64,000 bases of DNA, taken from contig JAGMUV010000055.1 of assembly GCA_020744425.1 (NCBI GenBank), positions 62,001 to 126,000 of the forward strand. Reading direction: 5' to 3'. Source of the DNA: Dactylonectria macrodidyma. Lineage: Eukaryota; Ascomycota; Sordariomycetes; Hypocreales; Nectriaceae. The notes under the pieces are model-generated. The model was not told where the DNA came from. It made no database searches and saw nothing but the letters and a program-made list of their open reading frames with translations. Below are positions 11,463-22,049 of this stretch, piece by piece. Each line of letters opens with the position of its first letter. Positions within the stretch are counted from its first letter, which is position 1. The position numbers and the translations under genes were made by a program.

Positions 11463-12742
11463 ACCTAATGAATAACCCCACCTAATGCATAACCAAAATT
11501 TTCGTCTTCCCATACAAAATCCAATTTTTGATCACCCCAAAATCAGTCCAGACTCTCAATTTGTAAATAAACCTTGAGAATATTCTTATAGAAATTTGTT
11601 CAAATTTTACTCTGTACGTGGGTTTTTGACCTCCCGCCCGCTGCGTGTGCGCTGGCAGTGTTTTGTTTCCATCTCAGATTCTTCACTTTCCTCCTCCGAC
11701 CCGACACCCACCTCAATCACCGACTTGACCTCTTCATCCACATCAGCCTCTTTTTCCCCATCCTTTGAACTAGGAATGGACTTTTCAGCTGCTAGGGACT
11801 CAGCTAGAGCCATGAATCGTCGGTTCGGGTTCGGTACCGCCTTCCTTTTCCTCCCTCGCCGCAGCTGGGCCATCTGCTCCTCAAGCCCAGCAATCCGCCC
11901 ATTCTGAACGGCCACCTTCATCTCTAAAGCTTCCAGCCCCTTTGCGATCTTGCTGTACTTTCTCCTCGTCGGACGACTTCGGTGTTTGGCCAAATCTCTC
12001 ACCTGCCGGCTCGTCGTCGGCGTGTCATCTGAGTGCAGCTGAGTAGGGCTCGGTGTCTTGAACTGTTCCGCCACTGACTCCTTGTCTGGCTGGATTTCTG
12101 GATGTTTTAGCGCCTTGTGACGGCTTATGGGCCAATTTCCAGTAAACCTCCAGCCGGATAAGATAATCTCTTTTCTCATGCCTGCCTCCCTGGCTTTCGC
12201 GTATGCCCGGATAAAATTGACCTTGTCAACCGGCGCAGAATCGGTCAAACTAGCCAGGTTTTGGAGTTCTTTTCGATATTCACCTTTGATAACATTAAAG
12301 ATCCCATTATCTAACGGCTGCAAACCATGAGAACAATGTGCTGGCAGGTAGCAACAGTACACGTTGTTCAGAAAGCACGTCGCCATCCACCCGTCCTGCG
12401 CGCTCATCAGTAATCTTATAGCCGGAGAATCTGCGGTGTAACGGCCAAAAGACTCACCTGCGCATGGCTCCCATGACCGTCGAGGATGATAAGTCTCGCA
12501 TCCGAGGCATCTAGAGGCTCTGTCTGGGGTAAATAAACATCTTTCAGCCACTCAAGAGCTATATGGTTGTCGGTCCAGCCGTTCGGCGATGTGATGTAGT
12601 GCCAGTCCGCTATCGCCTCAAACTCTTCAACGAACCACTGCTTCTGCAGCTCCTTGCCTTTGAAAATGATTGCTGGTTTCAAAGCTCGACCAGTTGCGGT
12701 GACAGCCTCAATAAACGACGTCCAAGCGCGCGACTGGGTGCC
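11462..12742 (-). mobile_element. pogo-1: 3' half of a pogo-like DNA transposon
   Basis: The transposase 3' half is on the minus strand and ends outward in two tandem CCACCTAATG-type motifs (11462-11490). These match, inverted, the end of pogo-2 near 14776-14809. The 5' half is missing: coding sequence stops exactly at the solo LTR that begins at 12743. Confidence 0.7.
11607..12742 (-). pseudogene. pogo-1 transposase, C-terminal half (DDE_1)
   Basis: The frame is open from the LTR border (12742) through SRAWTSFIEAVTATGR, IIFKGKELQKQWF and the second catalytic aspartate in LIILDGHGSHAQ. An intron at 12457-12396 (GTGAGT to GCGCAG) joins to CCYLPAHCSHGLQPLDNGIF, which holds the third aspartate. 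A basic coiled-coil tail and an acidic C-terminus follow. The helix-turn-helix and CENP-B-type DNA-binding regions and the first aspartate are lost, so this is a relic. Confidence 0.8.
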
Positions 12743-12915
12743 TGTGACGGGACAAGAGCACGAACGAGGTCGAGTGCGACTTGGGCAAAATGATTGTTTA
12801 CGAGGAGAGAAAGAGATTCCTAAGGAAAACTCTGACTTAAGCTATTTACACAAATGTTCATAAGTTAAATGAGACTATTCATAAAGTATGAAAGTCACAT
12901 GATCGTTCCCTCACA
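12743..12915 (-). repeat. Solo LTR, family A (copy 1), no target duplication
   Basis: A 173-bp sequence beginning TGTGACGGGAC and ending GTTCCCTCACA, nearly identical to copies at 35157, 38422 and 63525. TG...CA ends plus 5-bp duplications at the other three copies identify it as an LTR. This copy has no flanking duplication (GTGCC versus CTGAT). It joins half a pogo ORF to half a hAT ORF, which suggests a recombinant junction. Confidence 0.85.
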
Positions 12916-14052
12916 CTGATCAAGTACAAGGCGCAAAGGGAGGACGAAAATCGGTCTAAAAAGACTGGCCGAGTGACACAAGCCAAATTGGCGAAAAAAC
13001 CACGCATCCTCCGAGACGAGAATCAGCTAACGGATAAAAACTGGGAGGTTCTTTACCATTTGGAGGCTATTCTGACTGTTTTTCAGACCGTGGTAAAGAC
13101 GCTTGAGGGTGATGGACACATCCGCAGGCGTAAGCAAGGCTGGACCGGGTCCTATGGCAATATCTGGGACGTGGTGCTTGGCTATGAGTTGCTGCTTAAC
13201 ACACTGGAAGAATATAAGCAGCTTGCTGCTAACTTTACTGACCCCGAGCACTTCCGCATCGGAATCAACCTTGCTTGGGATAAGCTGGATGAATATTATC
13301 GGCGGCTAGACGAGACGCCCATCTACTATACGGCAATAGCGCTCCATCCAGCTTATCGTTGGGACTGGTTTGATGAAACCTGGGCTCATAAGCCTAGTTG
13401 GGTTGAAAAGGCAAAAGAGATCGTTGCCGACGTCTGGCTGTCTGATTACGCTCATTTCGAGGTTAGATCCAGCAGCAGCAGAGGCGATGACGAGCCACCA
13501 GCAAAAACACCTCGGTTTTTCAATCCCTTCGAGAAGAACAGCCGTCTGCCAAGCTCAACACCAACCTCCGCAGCAGCTATTGTTTGTGATGAGTACCAAG
13601 CGTGGCAGACGGATCGTGAGGCCAGCGACGGCGACGTTCGTGATCCAATTGGTTACTGGATCACTAAGCAAAGTAGATATCCTCGGTTATCCAGGATGGC
13701 CTTGGACTTCCTGACAATCCAACCGATGTCAGCCGAGTGTGAGAGGTTATTTTCAGCTGCTGGCAAGATGATCTCGGGGTTGCGAACTGACCTAGATGCT
13801 GAGATTATCGCCATTTTGTCAGGTTTACGCTCTTGGTACCGTGCTGGCCTTATCAAGGACCTAGATCCATTGCTTAAGTCACACGTTAAAAGTAAGCTGG
13901 ATGCCGGTTGTGCAACTCTAAGCGACGACGAGCTAGCGCTTGCTAAGTCAAAATGGCTATTGGAGGGCGAGGACAGCGCCAGCGAGGTTGACGATTTATC
14001 ACAGCAACAGGCTGAAGAGTTAGTGTCAACCTCTGAAAGTGAGGCTGAATAG
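12916..14052 (+). pseudogene. hAT-A transposase, C-terminal part
   Basis: Coding begins directly after the LTR (LIKYKAQREDENRSKK) and stays open to 14052. It aligns throughout with the hAT-B protein. The C-terminal dimerisation region is clear: SRMALDFLTIQPMSAECERL followed by FSAAGKMISGLR. The BED zinc finger and the catalytic aspartates are absent, so no active transposase can be made. An acidic, serine-rich tail ends the frame. Confidence 0.85.
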
Positions 14053-14230
14053 GCACCGACGAGGTTGTGAATAGCCTCAAAAATCCACTTATAAATCCAC
14101 TTATAAATCCACGTGTGTACGTCCATTCCACTCCGGCCGAATATGTATTACATCCACTAGGTAATTGCCTAAAAAATCGTACATCCACTCTACTTGGTCC
14201 AAATGTGAGTGGGTGTAGTGGTTCCGAGCC
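12916..14230 (+). mobile_element. hAT-A: 3' half of a hAT transposon
   Basis: The C-terminal transposase coding sequence is followed by a right terminal region with repeated AAATCCACTTAT and TCCATTCCACT motifs (about 14090-14230). It is the same family as hAT-B. The left half is missing, cut at the solo LTR. Confidence 0.7.
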
Positions 14231-14658
14231 TTGAACTCAACTCCGATGATACATCAAGAACTAGCCGTCATATCAGAGATCTGGGGGAAAACAAGAGCCC
14301 TTCAACCAGGAGACGCTATTCTGTGATATCTAGAGGGTTTGAAGCCCAGGAGTCAAAGATAGCCTCCCTAACCACAAGAATAGCCAGCTTAAAGGAGGAA
14401 ATCGGCCGGTTGAGCAGAGGCAAGAAGAGAAAGGCTATACCCAATCCCAACAAGAGGTTCATGACGCTAGGCGAGGCTCTAGTTGCTGGTGAAACTATTC
14501 CCGAGCCAAACAAAGCAAATGAAGAGGCAGGGGCTGTTGAGGATGTGATCGAGGTGGGAGGGATGCAAGAGGATGAAAGTTCAAATTCGGAGGCCGAAGA
14601 GTTACCTGTCGTACGCACCCGCACAGGGCGTGAAGTTAAAAGACCGAGAAAATATTAA
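14230..14658 (+). pseudogene. pogo-2 transposase C-terminal tail
   Basis: About 140 codons are homologous to the pogo-1 tail. Both share SDDT(P/S)xTSR, a coiled coil, the basic stretch RGKKRKAIPNPNKRFM, an acidic region and a closing RTRTGREVKRPRKY-type sequence. No catalytic residue is present. The frame begins where hAT-A terminal sequence ends, so the fragment is truncated. Confidence 0.75.
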
Positions 14659-14809
14659 ATTTTATTCAATTCTAAACTGAATTTCGGAAATCCTTTAACT
14701 TTTCTTATTTTTGGTGACTTTTACGCATGAGGTTGAAAACTTGCATTTTGTATGGGGGAATTTTCTTTTTGGTGTACGGTAGGTGGGTATTACCGGTAGG
14801 TGGGTACTG
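14230..14809 (+). mobile_element. pogo-2: terminal fragment of a pogo-like transposon
   Basis: The fragment contains the C-terminal tail of a pogo transposase (see next entry) and a right end with two GGTAGGTGGGTA-type repeats (14776-14809). These match the pogo-1 end in inverted orientation. The upstream part is replaced by hAT-A. Confidence 0.65.
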
Positions 14810-14811
14810 CA

Positions 14812-15832
14812 TGGTAGAGTCCTGGTCGATGGCGGGATCCGCTGGAGCTCTGTATATTCCATGATTGAAAGAGCTCTGAAACTTCGCCACGCCATTGATC
14901 TATTCTTCCTCAACTACAACCATACCAACGGAGAATATGATATCTCACAGGATATCCTTAATCCACAAGATTGGACCGATCTGGGCCACTTCCTCGATAT
15001 CTTAAAGCCCTTCAAAGATCTAACAAAGCGCATGGAAGGCCGGGCAAACAAAGCTGGCCTAGAAGGATCGCATGGCTCCCTCCACGAGACGATCGAGTCG
15101 CTTGATGTCCTTTTCAAGAAGCTCCAGGAGGCTAGGAAGTTTGCAGATGATCACCCTGACGTGGTGTCAACATACTATGCCCATGCTATTGATGCTGCTC
15201 GCATCAAGCTTGAAGAATATTTTGGCCTCACAGATGCCACGCCTGCATACCGATGTGCAGTTGCCCTGCATCCGGCAAACAAATTTACCTACTTCGAGCT
15301 TGAATGGAGCCACAACAAGCAATGGATCAGCGGGGCGAAGAGAGTGGTGCGGGAGGCTTATGCACAATACGAGGAAGCAGCTGCGGAAGTGGACCTAATA
15401 GAAGGAGCACGACAGCAGCAGCATCAGGAGGAGGAGGAGGAGGAGGCTGTTGCTGATAACGGGGCGAGGCTTGATCCACTCCAGCAAGCTCGTAAGCGTC
15501 GTCAGAGGCTTGCTGCCATTGCGGCGTCAGCCACTCGAGGGAAGCGGACAAAACTGACATCTTAACTGGATGAGTTTATGGCCAGGACTAATAAGGCTGA
15601 TCTGGATGTTGAGGATCCTCCGGAGTGGTGGGTTCGCCATACATCTGACTACCCCATCCTGTCCAAGATGGCGTTTGACTTGTTCAGTTGCCCAGCAATG
15701 AGCGCCGAGTGTGAACGCGTTTTCTCACAGACAAAGAAGGTCATCACAGATGAACGAAATCGGCTTACTTCGGGCACTGTAGCAGCGATTGAATGCCAAA
15801 AGCACCTGCTTCGAAGCGGTATGATAGCATAG
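14812..15832 (+). pseudogene. hAT-C transposase C-terminal part with one nonsense codon
   Basis: The reading enters at a (D)xxxRW-type motif (GGIRWSSVYSMIERALKLR) and stays open to a TAA at 15563-15565. The same frame resumes through SKMAFDLFSCPAMSAECERV, the hAT dimerisation signature, and ends at 15832. A poly-Glu/Gln stretch lies near 15410-15450. The family usually has a sense codon (Q or E) at the TAA. The BED finger and the first catalytic residues are missing. Confidence 0.8.
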
Positions 15833-15990
15833 ATCTACCACCGGAGCCACATAAGGAATGGAAAATAGTCGAGTAACGTCAACCAACCAAGCAAAGCAAG
15901 CCTCTCTACCGAGTAAACCAAGTAAAGCAAGGGGGTCCCATCAACCCAGTCAAGTAGAGGGTCCAAATTTTGCTTTACTTGGTTGATGGA
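14812..15990 (+). mobile_element. hAT-C: 3' part of another hAT family
   Basis: A C-terminal transposase region is followed by a subterminal zone (15870-15990) with repeated ACCAAGTAAAGCAAG-type motifs in both orientations, as expected near hAT ends. The left part is replaced by the pogo-2 end at about 14809. Confidence 0.65.
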
Positions 15991-16045
15991 CACACTGTCT
16001 CTTCCCCCCCAAGAATCAGAAATGCAGGCTGTCGGCCTCATGTTC

Positions 16046-16306
16046 CTAGAGCTGGCCATGCGGACAGAAGTAATACTGAACCTCACCAATGCAATACAGT
16101 AATAACGGCTTCCTGTCCTTACGCACGACCACGTTAGTGCCAACATATGACTGCCACACCGGGGGCGCGAAGCCAGAGTCGGGGTTAATGTTGAAGTACG
16201 TCGCGATCTGGTTATCTAGGTCGGCACGGTTGGCGGACTGAAACGTGCAACGCTTTCGCTCTCGCCCTCTCCCGCGACAGCCAGTTGCTCCCTGGCAGAC
16301 GCTCAT
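16046..16306 (-). pseudogene. Hypothetical protein fragment
   Basis: An 86-codon frame from an ATG at 16306 contains ADLDNQIATYFNINPDSGFA, PPVWQSYVGTNVVVRKD and a Cys-containing end. It reads like real, conserved protein rather than chance translation, but I cannot place it in a family. It abuts the hAT-C terminal region, so it is probably a truncated gene fragment. Confidence 0.35.
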
Positions 16307-16309
16307 GGC

Positions 16310-17870
16310 ATATCACCTGTGTTATAGAATTTGATTCACAGAAGATGGCCAGTTTCTGAAGACGAATTATAGATCGTTTAGGCTCTCGTCAACTTTACCT
16401 CACCGGATCAATATTCTAAGAAGAGCCCTTCAGGTCATGCTTTGTATGTCGATAAGGAGTGTATGACTCTAAGTGGAAGGAACTCCTCTGACCACCTACA
16501 TACTACAGACCTGGAAGTGCAACTTTGCGACAAAAAAAATGTCTTTGGGCATCTGTCCAGAGGACTGACATTGTTGGGATTCAATTTTGCACAAATAACT
16601 GGAACAATGAGTTGGCCCAACTGATAGCCTATTTATTTCTCCGCATAACGACCTTGGAATTGCTTCCTGCAGGATGCAAGCGCTCCGCTCATAGTGCCCC
16701 TACACTGGCCCATGCTACAATCCGTCGCTCAACTTCGTTAAACCGTACTATCTAAAAGCCGCGCTCTACTCCCCGTGGTTTTAAGGAGGGCGACTGCGCC
16801 ATTGCCATTTCGTGTACCACACCGCTCCTCGTAGCCACCTAGATGTTGGACTCTGAAACATCACTAATGTACGCTTTTCACGTTAGCATGAGATCCTCCG
16901 TTCAGATATCCGCAGCGCCGAGGAGTATCGCCAATCGAGGCGTTAGAAGAGGCGCCTTCTTCCAAACAGGAAAGGGTAAGTCATAATCGTCCAACGTTTC
17001 GAGTCAAATGGCATCAAGCTTGCCACTCTTGAGGATTGTGCGAAAGCCATGCTCCATGTTGCGGCTGACAAGGAGATGAATGGTAAGGGCGAGAGGTAGT
17101 AAAGCATGAGAATTTGCAGGATGCTAACTCACCCAATACGGCGCGCTTCTGCAATAGTGCCGGCTTATGCCTTTTAAAATCACGATTGTTCAAGCCTTTG
17201 TAGGAATGCAAACATTGAAACTCCCAAGTGTGCGCCATGCTTCATTTCCGTTTTTATAGACCTAAGGACAGATAAAATCCCAGTCCAAACCCCATTTTCA
17301 TCGCTCCATATGCTTGCCTTACTGGGAAGAGGCGTGAATAAGCCAACAATTATAATCGTAGCGCAGATTTGAAGATCGAATCTCTATCCTAAGACTGCCC
17401 GGGGGTTGCGACATTGTGCCCGCTCGTAACAGGAGCTGTTAAAAGCTACTAAGAAGCAGGCTGATTTCGTTGTATTTTTCTAATCCTTAGTCTTTTAGGA
17501 TATGTAAATAAGACTTATGAAAAATAGACGATAAACTATAAGTAGAATAACACCGTGTAGGAATAAGTTGCATCGCTTCAAGTTCTTAACTATGATATCC
17601 AGGTCTATAATATCCTAAGACTTACTAGGTATATTGTAGTAATGATAATGCTACCAAATCATAATACGATACTTTTAATGTAATGCTTCTTTTAATTATA
17701 AAGGCAGTAGTCTATCATCTAATCTTAAGCGTCTTTCTAAAATAATATTCTCCTTTAAAGTAATTTCCCTCATAAAAGTTCAACATCGAAGCCGTAAGCT
17801 CAAATGCCATCAAGTGGCCACCTAATAGAAGGGGCATAAGACTCAAATAACAAATGTAACACCTTCGATA
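16310..17870. other. AT-rich spacer between hAT-C and MARVEL gene
   Basis: No coding sequence was recognised. The segment at about 17440-17760 is markedly AT- and TA-rich and could be an old mutated repeat. The end nearest 17.88 kb will include the 3' UTR of the MARVEL gene. Confidence 0.5.
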
Positions 17871-17877
17871 CGTCCTG

Positions 17878-18554
17878 TCAAGCTTGAACAGAGCCCTCAA
17901 GCTTGTAGCGATTCATCTCGGCATCATTCTGAGACCTTGCCGGGAAGGTTGAGCCCTGAGGGGAAGCCATGCATGCGCGAATGAAGAAGACGAGGGTGAC
18001 GAGAATTACAACCCTAGTACGACAGATAAGTCAAAAGCTCTCTTATTCAACTTGACCAACGAGGACTTACCAAGTGAAAGCACCAAGTACGGCCCCAGCA
18101 GCCATGGAGGCCGCCCAAGGATTCGAGTCGCTATACCAGTACATACGGTACAAGTCAGAGGCGAAAGAGGCTGCCCAAGCCCACGCGGAGAGCCAGAAGA
18201 TGGCAGCGAGGATGAGACCGCAGATAAAGGCGAGGCGAAAGTAGAGCTGGGGCGCAAAGAACTCGGAAGCGAGCATTCCGCCGAGGACCAAGAAGGTGAA
18301 GATGGACTATATCGGAGTCAGTTTCATTTCTAGGAGAAGAGGGAGAGAAGATATACGTCGAAGATGAGGAAACCAGCAGGGTTTGAACCACCGAAGTAGC
18401 GAAGGAAGTCGCCAAGGAGCGAGAGATGGTGGGCGGCGGCGATGAGGACACCAAGAGATAGGATGAGGGCAACACCCCGAATGATGGTTAGCCAGAAGGG
18501 CATCTTCGGGACGCCGGTGGCCGTAAGGCCTTGAGTTGATGTGGCAGCAGTCAT
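17878..18554 (-). CDS. MARVEL-domain integral membrane protein
   Basis: Three exons, 18554-18357, 18306-18071 and 18013-17878, give 189 aa. The introns (18356-18307 and 18070-18014) have GTATAT and GTAAGT donors and stay in frame. Four membrane spans are visible: WLTIIRGVALILSLGVLIAA, FLIFDSIFTFLVLGGMLA, FICGLILAAIFWLSAWAWA and AAGAVLGAFTWVVILVTLVF. This layout, with short loops and both termini cytosolic, is typical of fungal MARVEL proteins. These sit in membrane domains and are linked to membrane apposition or trafficking. The tail (SPQGSTFPARSQNDAEMNRY) is hydrophilic. The gene is intact with ordinary codon use. The precise role is not inferable. Confidence 0.85.
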
Positions 18555-18890
18555 TATGTCAATGAGTTAGGATAGCGAGGGCGAGGACTTCAAGAGTATC
18601 AACGTTAGAAGACTTGAAGAGTGGTTGATCTCTGAAGTTGTGTTAGTGAAGGCGAAGCTTTCAAGGTGGGAGCACAAACCGCTATCTAGGCAGCCAGTAA
18701 GCCAGTTAATTACAGTTCTTCTTTCCCATTGCAACTTAAGACCCAAGGCGGCGACCCTCTCATCTTATGCACCTTCCGCCCTCACTCCCATCCTCATCGC
18801 ATTCCTCCTATTATCAAACCTAACACTTAGACGCCCAAGGGATCCTTGCACCTGCAGCACAGCCCATCTGCGGCTACCGGCACACAGGGC

Positions 18891-19216
18891 TGAAACAGTG
18901 CTGTGAGAAAGGCTGCTTCTTAGTGGGCTCCATATCTGGGCTGACCTCGCCCGCCCCACCTTACAGAACCTTTTGTCAGGTCCCCCCCACCAATGTCATT
19001 TCCACATGTCAAGGGCATACAAAGCTTGATCTTTGGCAACCGTGGAAGCGTTGGGTGTTGAAAATGCTAAAATCGTAAAAAAAACTGTGTTTTGAAACAG
19101 TGCTGTGAGAAAGGCGCTTCTTAGTGGGCTCCATGTCTGGGCTGACCTCGCCCGCCCCACCTTGCAGAACCTTTTGTCGGGTCCCCCACCCATGTCATTT
19201 CCACATCAAGGCATAC
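18891..19216. repeat. ~125-bp direct repeat, two copies
   Basis: Copies at 18891-19020 and 19093-19216 both run from TGAAACAGTGCTGTGAGAAA to a shared CATTTCCACAT end, with few mismatches and small indels. About 70 bp separates them. No terminal inverted repeat or ORF was seen. The pair lies in the upstream region of the MARVEL gene. Confidence 0.7.
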
Positions 19217-19219
19217 TAT

Positions 19220-20355
19220 GTTGGGCAGCATGAGCAAACATCTCGATCATGCTTGTAAATCCTCCAATTAGCTTGGTAGTGTTCCACAGGGCCCGAAGCA
19301 CGTACCATAAGGCTTGAAAGTCTAGATTGTTCGAGATACTATGGGGTAATAAGGGCTGCACTGATCATTCAGTACGTCGGGATTGCCGGTCCACCAAGCT
19401 GAGTTACTGGACCAAGCGATGCCCAGCCGCTGCGGCCGGTTATTCCGGCATGAGATATAAACAACCTGGGAACGATAGTAACTGTAGGCAACTGAGGACA
19501 TATTTATTTTATTTTTCAATACAGTTCGAGCAATGTAAGGTCGATTGACTGTCGATAGGATGCATAGCTTGACAGGCTGGTTACTTAGATCGCACTAATT
19601 CGCAATTGGGACCTGCAAATAACTGTCAAATTACATTGTTCACTCTGGATGTGGCGCCGATGACTGTCCCTAGTCAAGATGCGGGACTTTACATCAAGGC
19701 CTCGACAAGCCATTTGCCGAACTTGCCAGAAGCAAACTCTAAAGTAAGCAGCTGGTGGATTCAGTGAAACGGGCTTAAGCTTAAGGTACATTAGTTTGAT
19801 GAGCTGAAAAAGAGAGCCGTGCTGCCCCTAGCTGGCACCGTGCTGTGGCGGAGAGAGACTTGGGCGTGTTTTGCTTCATCTGGACTTCCAAGGCGACTTC
19901 ATCCCCACAGGAGGGAGACGATCAGAAGCGATGGGAGTAATCACGCCGATTGGGGCATGGATCACCCCGGCCCAAACGCCGTGTCTGCCTGACCCAGACT
20001 GAATCCTGGGGGGGCCGTTTGATGAGGGCATTCAGCTTCCAGGCGCAGTCTGCCGCCTTGACGGTGAGGATGCAATCCCTTACAGCAGAGGGCAATACAC
20101 AGGCAGTAGCTCAGGAGGGGAATAGCCTCTGCGTGACCCTTGCATGATGATACTCAGCTATTCAGCCCCTTGAATGAATTGCTATTGAAGTATGGAGAGG
20201 GGATGTGTTGGAGTTAGAACAAGCTTAAATGCTGCCATTCGCCGCTCGACGGTCGTTGGAATCCTTCTGTTGATCATTCGCTTTTCCACTCTGCCGAAAC
20301 CCCTGTCCGTACTTTACCTATTAATTCACTTTATCCGCCTCTCAATCGCTCCAAT
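19220..20355. other. Spacer upstream of GPI-protein gene
   Basis: No gene was recognised. The last 150 bp before 20360 are rich in C and T, as in fungal 5' leaders. Confidence 0.5.
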
Positions 20356-20359
20356 CAAA

Positions 20360-20941
20360 ATGCGATCTGCTGTTCTCCTCGCTGCTGGCGCGACCATTGT
20401 CGCTGCCACTCACCCTGCCCGCGATCGCCAAGAGAAGCGCGATGCTGAAAAGTGCAACTCGGTCTACATGGAGCTTCTCGTCGACTCGTTCAACACCCCT
20501 ATTCCTGGCACCTCTCTCGCCGAGTTCATCGGCACCCAGACCCAGGCCGCCGGCGCCACCGTCCCCTGCGAGATCCCTACCATCACCGGTCCGTTCGCAG
20601 AAGAGTACACCTCGTGGGTCTCCTCCATGGTGTCCTGGTACAGCAACCAGAAGGAGGGTATCTCCACCCTTCTCGCGGTCTGCAGCGACGTCCCCTCGGC
20701 CAGCGACCAGCTCTGGTCCGCGACCCAGTACATAGCCAGCTGCGACGCGCAGCGGGCTTCTCAGACGGGCAGCTCTTCCTCGTCTGGCGGCTCCTCACCC
20801 GACGAGGACTCCAACGCTGACTCCTCGTCTAATAACGAGGACGACTCCAACAAGGTCGATGACAACGGTGCCGGCGTCACCTCCATCAAGGCCAGCATCG
20901 CCCTCGCCGTCGCTGGTATCGCCGGTGTCATCATGCTCTAA
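20360..20941 (+). CDS. Small secreted GPI-anchored protein
   Basis: Single exon, 193 aa, with a good start context (CAAAATG). An N-terminal signal peptide (RSAVLLAAGATIVAA) is followed by a KR site (RQEKRDAEK) that could be a dibasic cleavage site. The mature domain (about residues 28-140) has cysteines at CNSVYME, VPCEIP, VCSDVP and SCDAQR, consistent with two disulfides. A Ser/Asp/Asn-rich spacer follows. A hydrophobic C-terminus (ASIALAVAGIAGVIML) after small residues (NGAGVTS) fits a GPI-anchor signal. It resembles fungal secreted proteins annotated as infection-structure-specific or cell-wall proteins. That likeness is from memory of the layout and is uncertain. Cell-surface location is the safe inference. 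Confidence 0.8.
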   Translation: MRSAVLLAAGATIVAATHPARDRQEKRDAEKCNSVYMELLVDSFNTPIPGTSLAEFIGTQTQAAGATVPCEIPTITGPFAEEYTSWVSSMVSWYSNQKEGISTLLAVCSDVPSASDQLWSATQYIASCDAQRASQTGSSSSSGGSSPDEDSNADSSSNNEDDSNKVDDNGAGVTSIKASIALAVAGIAGVIML

Positions 20942-21125
20942 GCACCCCGACGGAGGAAGGCTAATAGGTGGTGGTGGATACCCGGCGTTAGAGCGATCGG
21001 CGGCGTCTTGGATTGGAATTGTCTTCACTGTACTTCGTGCGGAGGAGCATTTCGAAAGTTTTATTTCGGCTAACGATGCCATAGGGGTAGAAAAGAGCAA
21101 ATTGATTAAGATTAGCGATAGATTA
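20942..21125. other. 3' UTR of GPI protein
   Basis: Short non-coding stretch between the GPI-protein stop and a Tc1/mariner relic. Confidence 0.4.
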
Positions 21126-21129
21126 ACTA

Positions 21130-21440
21130 TAGATGTATCTTCTGGAACGTCCCGGCCCTCCTTATTCTCGTTTCCTCCCTCGCATCTGATGATTTTTCTC
21201 GATATGACTAGGGATGCGTTCGATCCATTTCTGAATAGTCCCTTGATCGAGGCCCTCTCAAGCTTCCTTCCAAATCCGGATAGCATCTTGCCGGCTTTTA
21301 GGCGCTCCGTTCCTCGTAGTCCGTCTTTTCATCCAGGGCCAAGCCGGCTCGATAGCATTAAGGTCCGGCGAATTTTGACATCAAAGCAGTCTTCTGACTT
21401 GATGAAGATCGTAGATCCGGTGTTGGATATAGTGGTTATA
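21130..21440 (-). pseudogene. Tc1/mariner-type transposase C-terminal relic (DDE_3)
   Basis: On the minus strand the frame reads SPDLNAIEPAWPWMKRRTT, containing the last catalytic acidic residue of Tc1/mariner transposases. GAPKSRQDAIRIWKEA, GTIQKWIERIPSH and a GGN...KEGR ending follow. At least two in-frame stops are present, one exactly where related proteins have tryptophan after KEA. The upstream catalytic part and the terminal repeats were not found. It is a degraded fragment. Confidence 0.75.
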
Positions 21441-21449
21441 TAAAAGACA

Positions 21450-22040
21450 TACCCAACCGATACCCCTAGAAGGATCCAAGAGCGAAAAGCATGGCAGAGA
21501 CAAATGGACAAGGAAACCTCAGAACAGCGACAGAAATGACTCGAAAGGAAAAGGCAAAACTACCGCAGGAGACATGGCGGCTATGCAAACGAAGACACCG
21601 AGACCCTGACCTGGGAACTGGCAACCGACGGACTGGCACCGTCAAACACGGTCCTCCCGGACACATCCAACGACGCGAATATGCCCACGCGAACTCCCGC
21701 CATGGCGCGACAAGGAAAACAGAAGCCGGGAACGCCGGAAATCCCAGACAGACAACCGGAAGAACGACGCGCGCAGTGCTGCTGCTGCTGCTGAGGCGGG
21801 AGCATGCCCTCGCCCTCCTTGGGTCCGGGGCTCCAGTCAGGTCCCCACCGCTAAGCCCCCTTTATTAACGGGTATGCTGTCGTTTTTACGCCATTGCTCT
21901 TAGTTGACGCCGGATTGGTATAGGTACGCTTTCCGAAGGGAAGCTGAAACGCCAGTCATGAAGCAATCTGGCCCGCTTTGCCCGGCTATAGTGAGCGATT
22001 CTACGTTCCACCTTCCATCGTAGTGTCGCTAATCCATCGT
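21450..22040. other. Spacer, nothing recognised
   Basis: A 125-codon open frame at 21491-21868 has repetitive Arg/Thr/Gly composition, no domain and no splice support. It is not called as a gene. Confidence 0.4.
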
Positions 22041-22049
22041 CGCAAGACT

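Noticed and set aside
12743..12915. LTR-A as a MITE
   Set aside because: The terminal inversion is only about 5 bp, ends are TG...CA, the size is constant and three other copies have 5-bp duplications, all LTR features.
21491..21868. 125-codon open frame on plus strand
   Set aside because: Arg/Thr/Gly-biased without recognisable motif, not conserved-looking, and in a relic-rich spacer.
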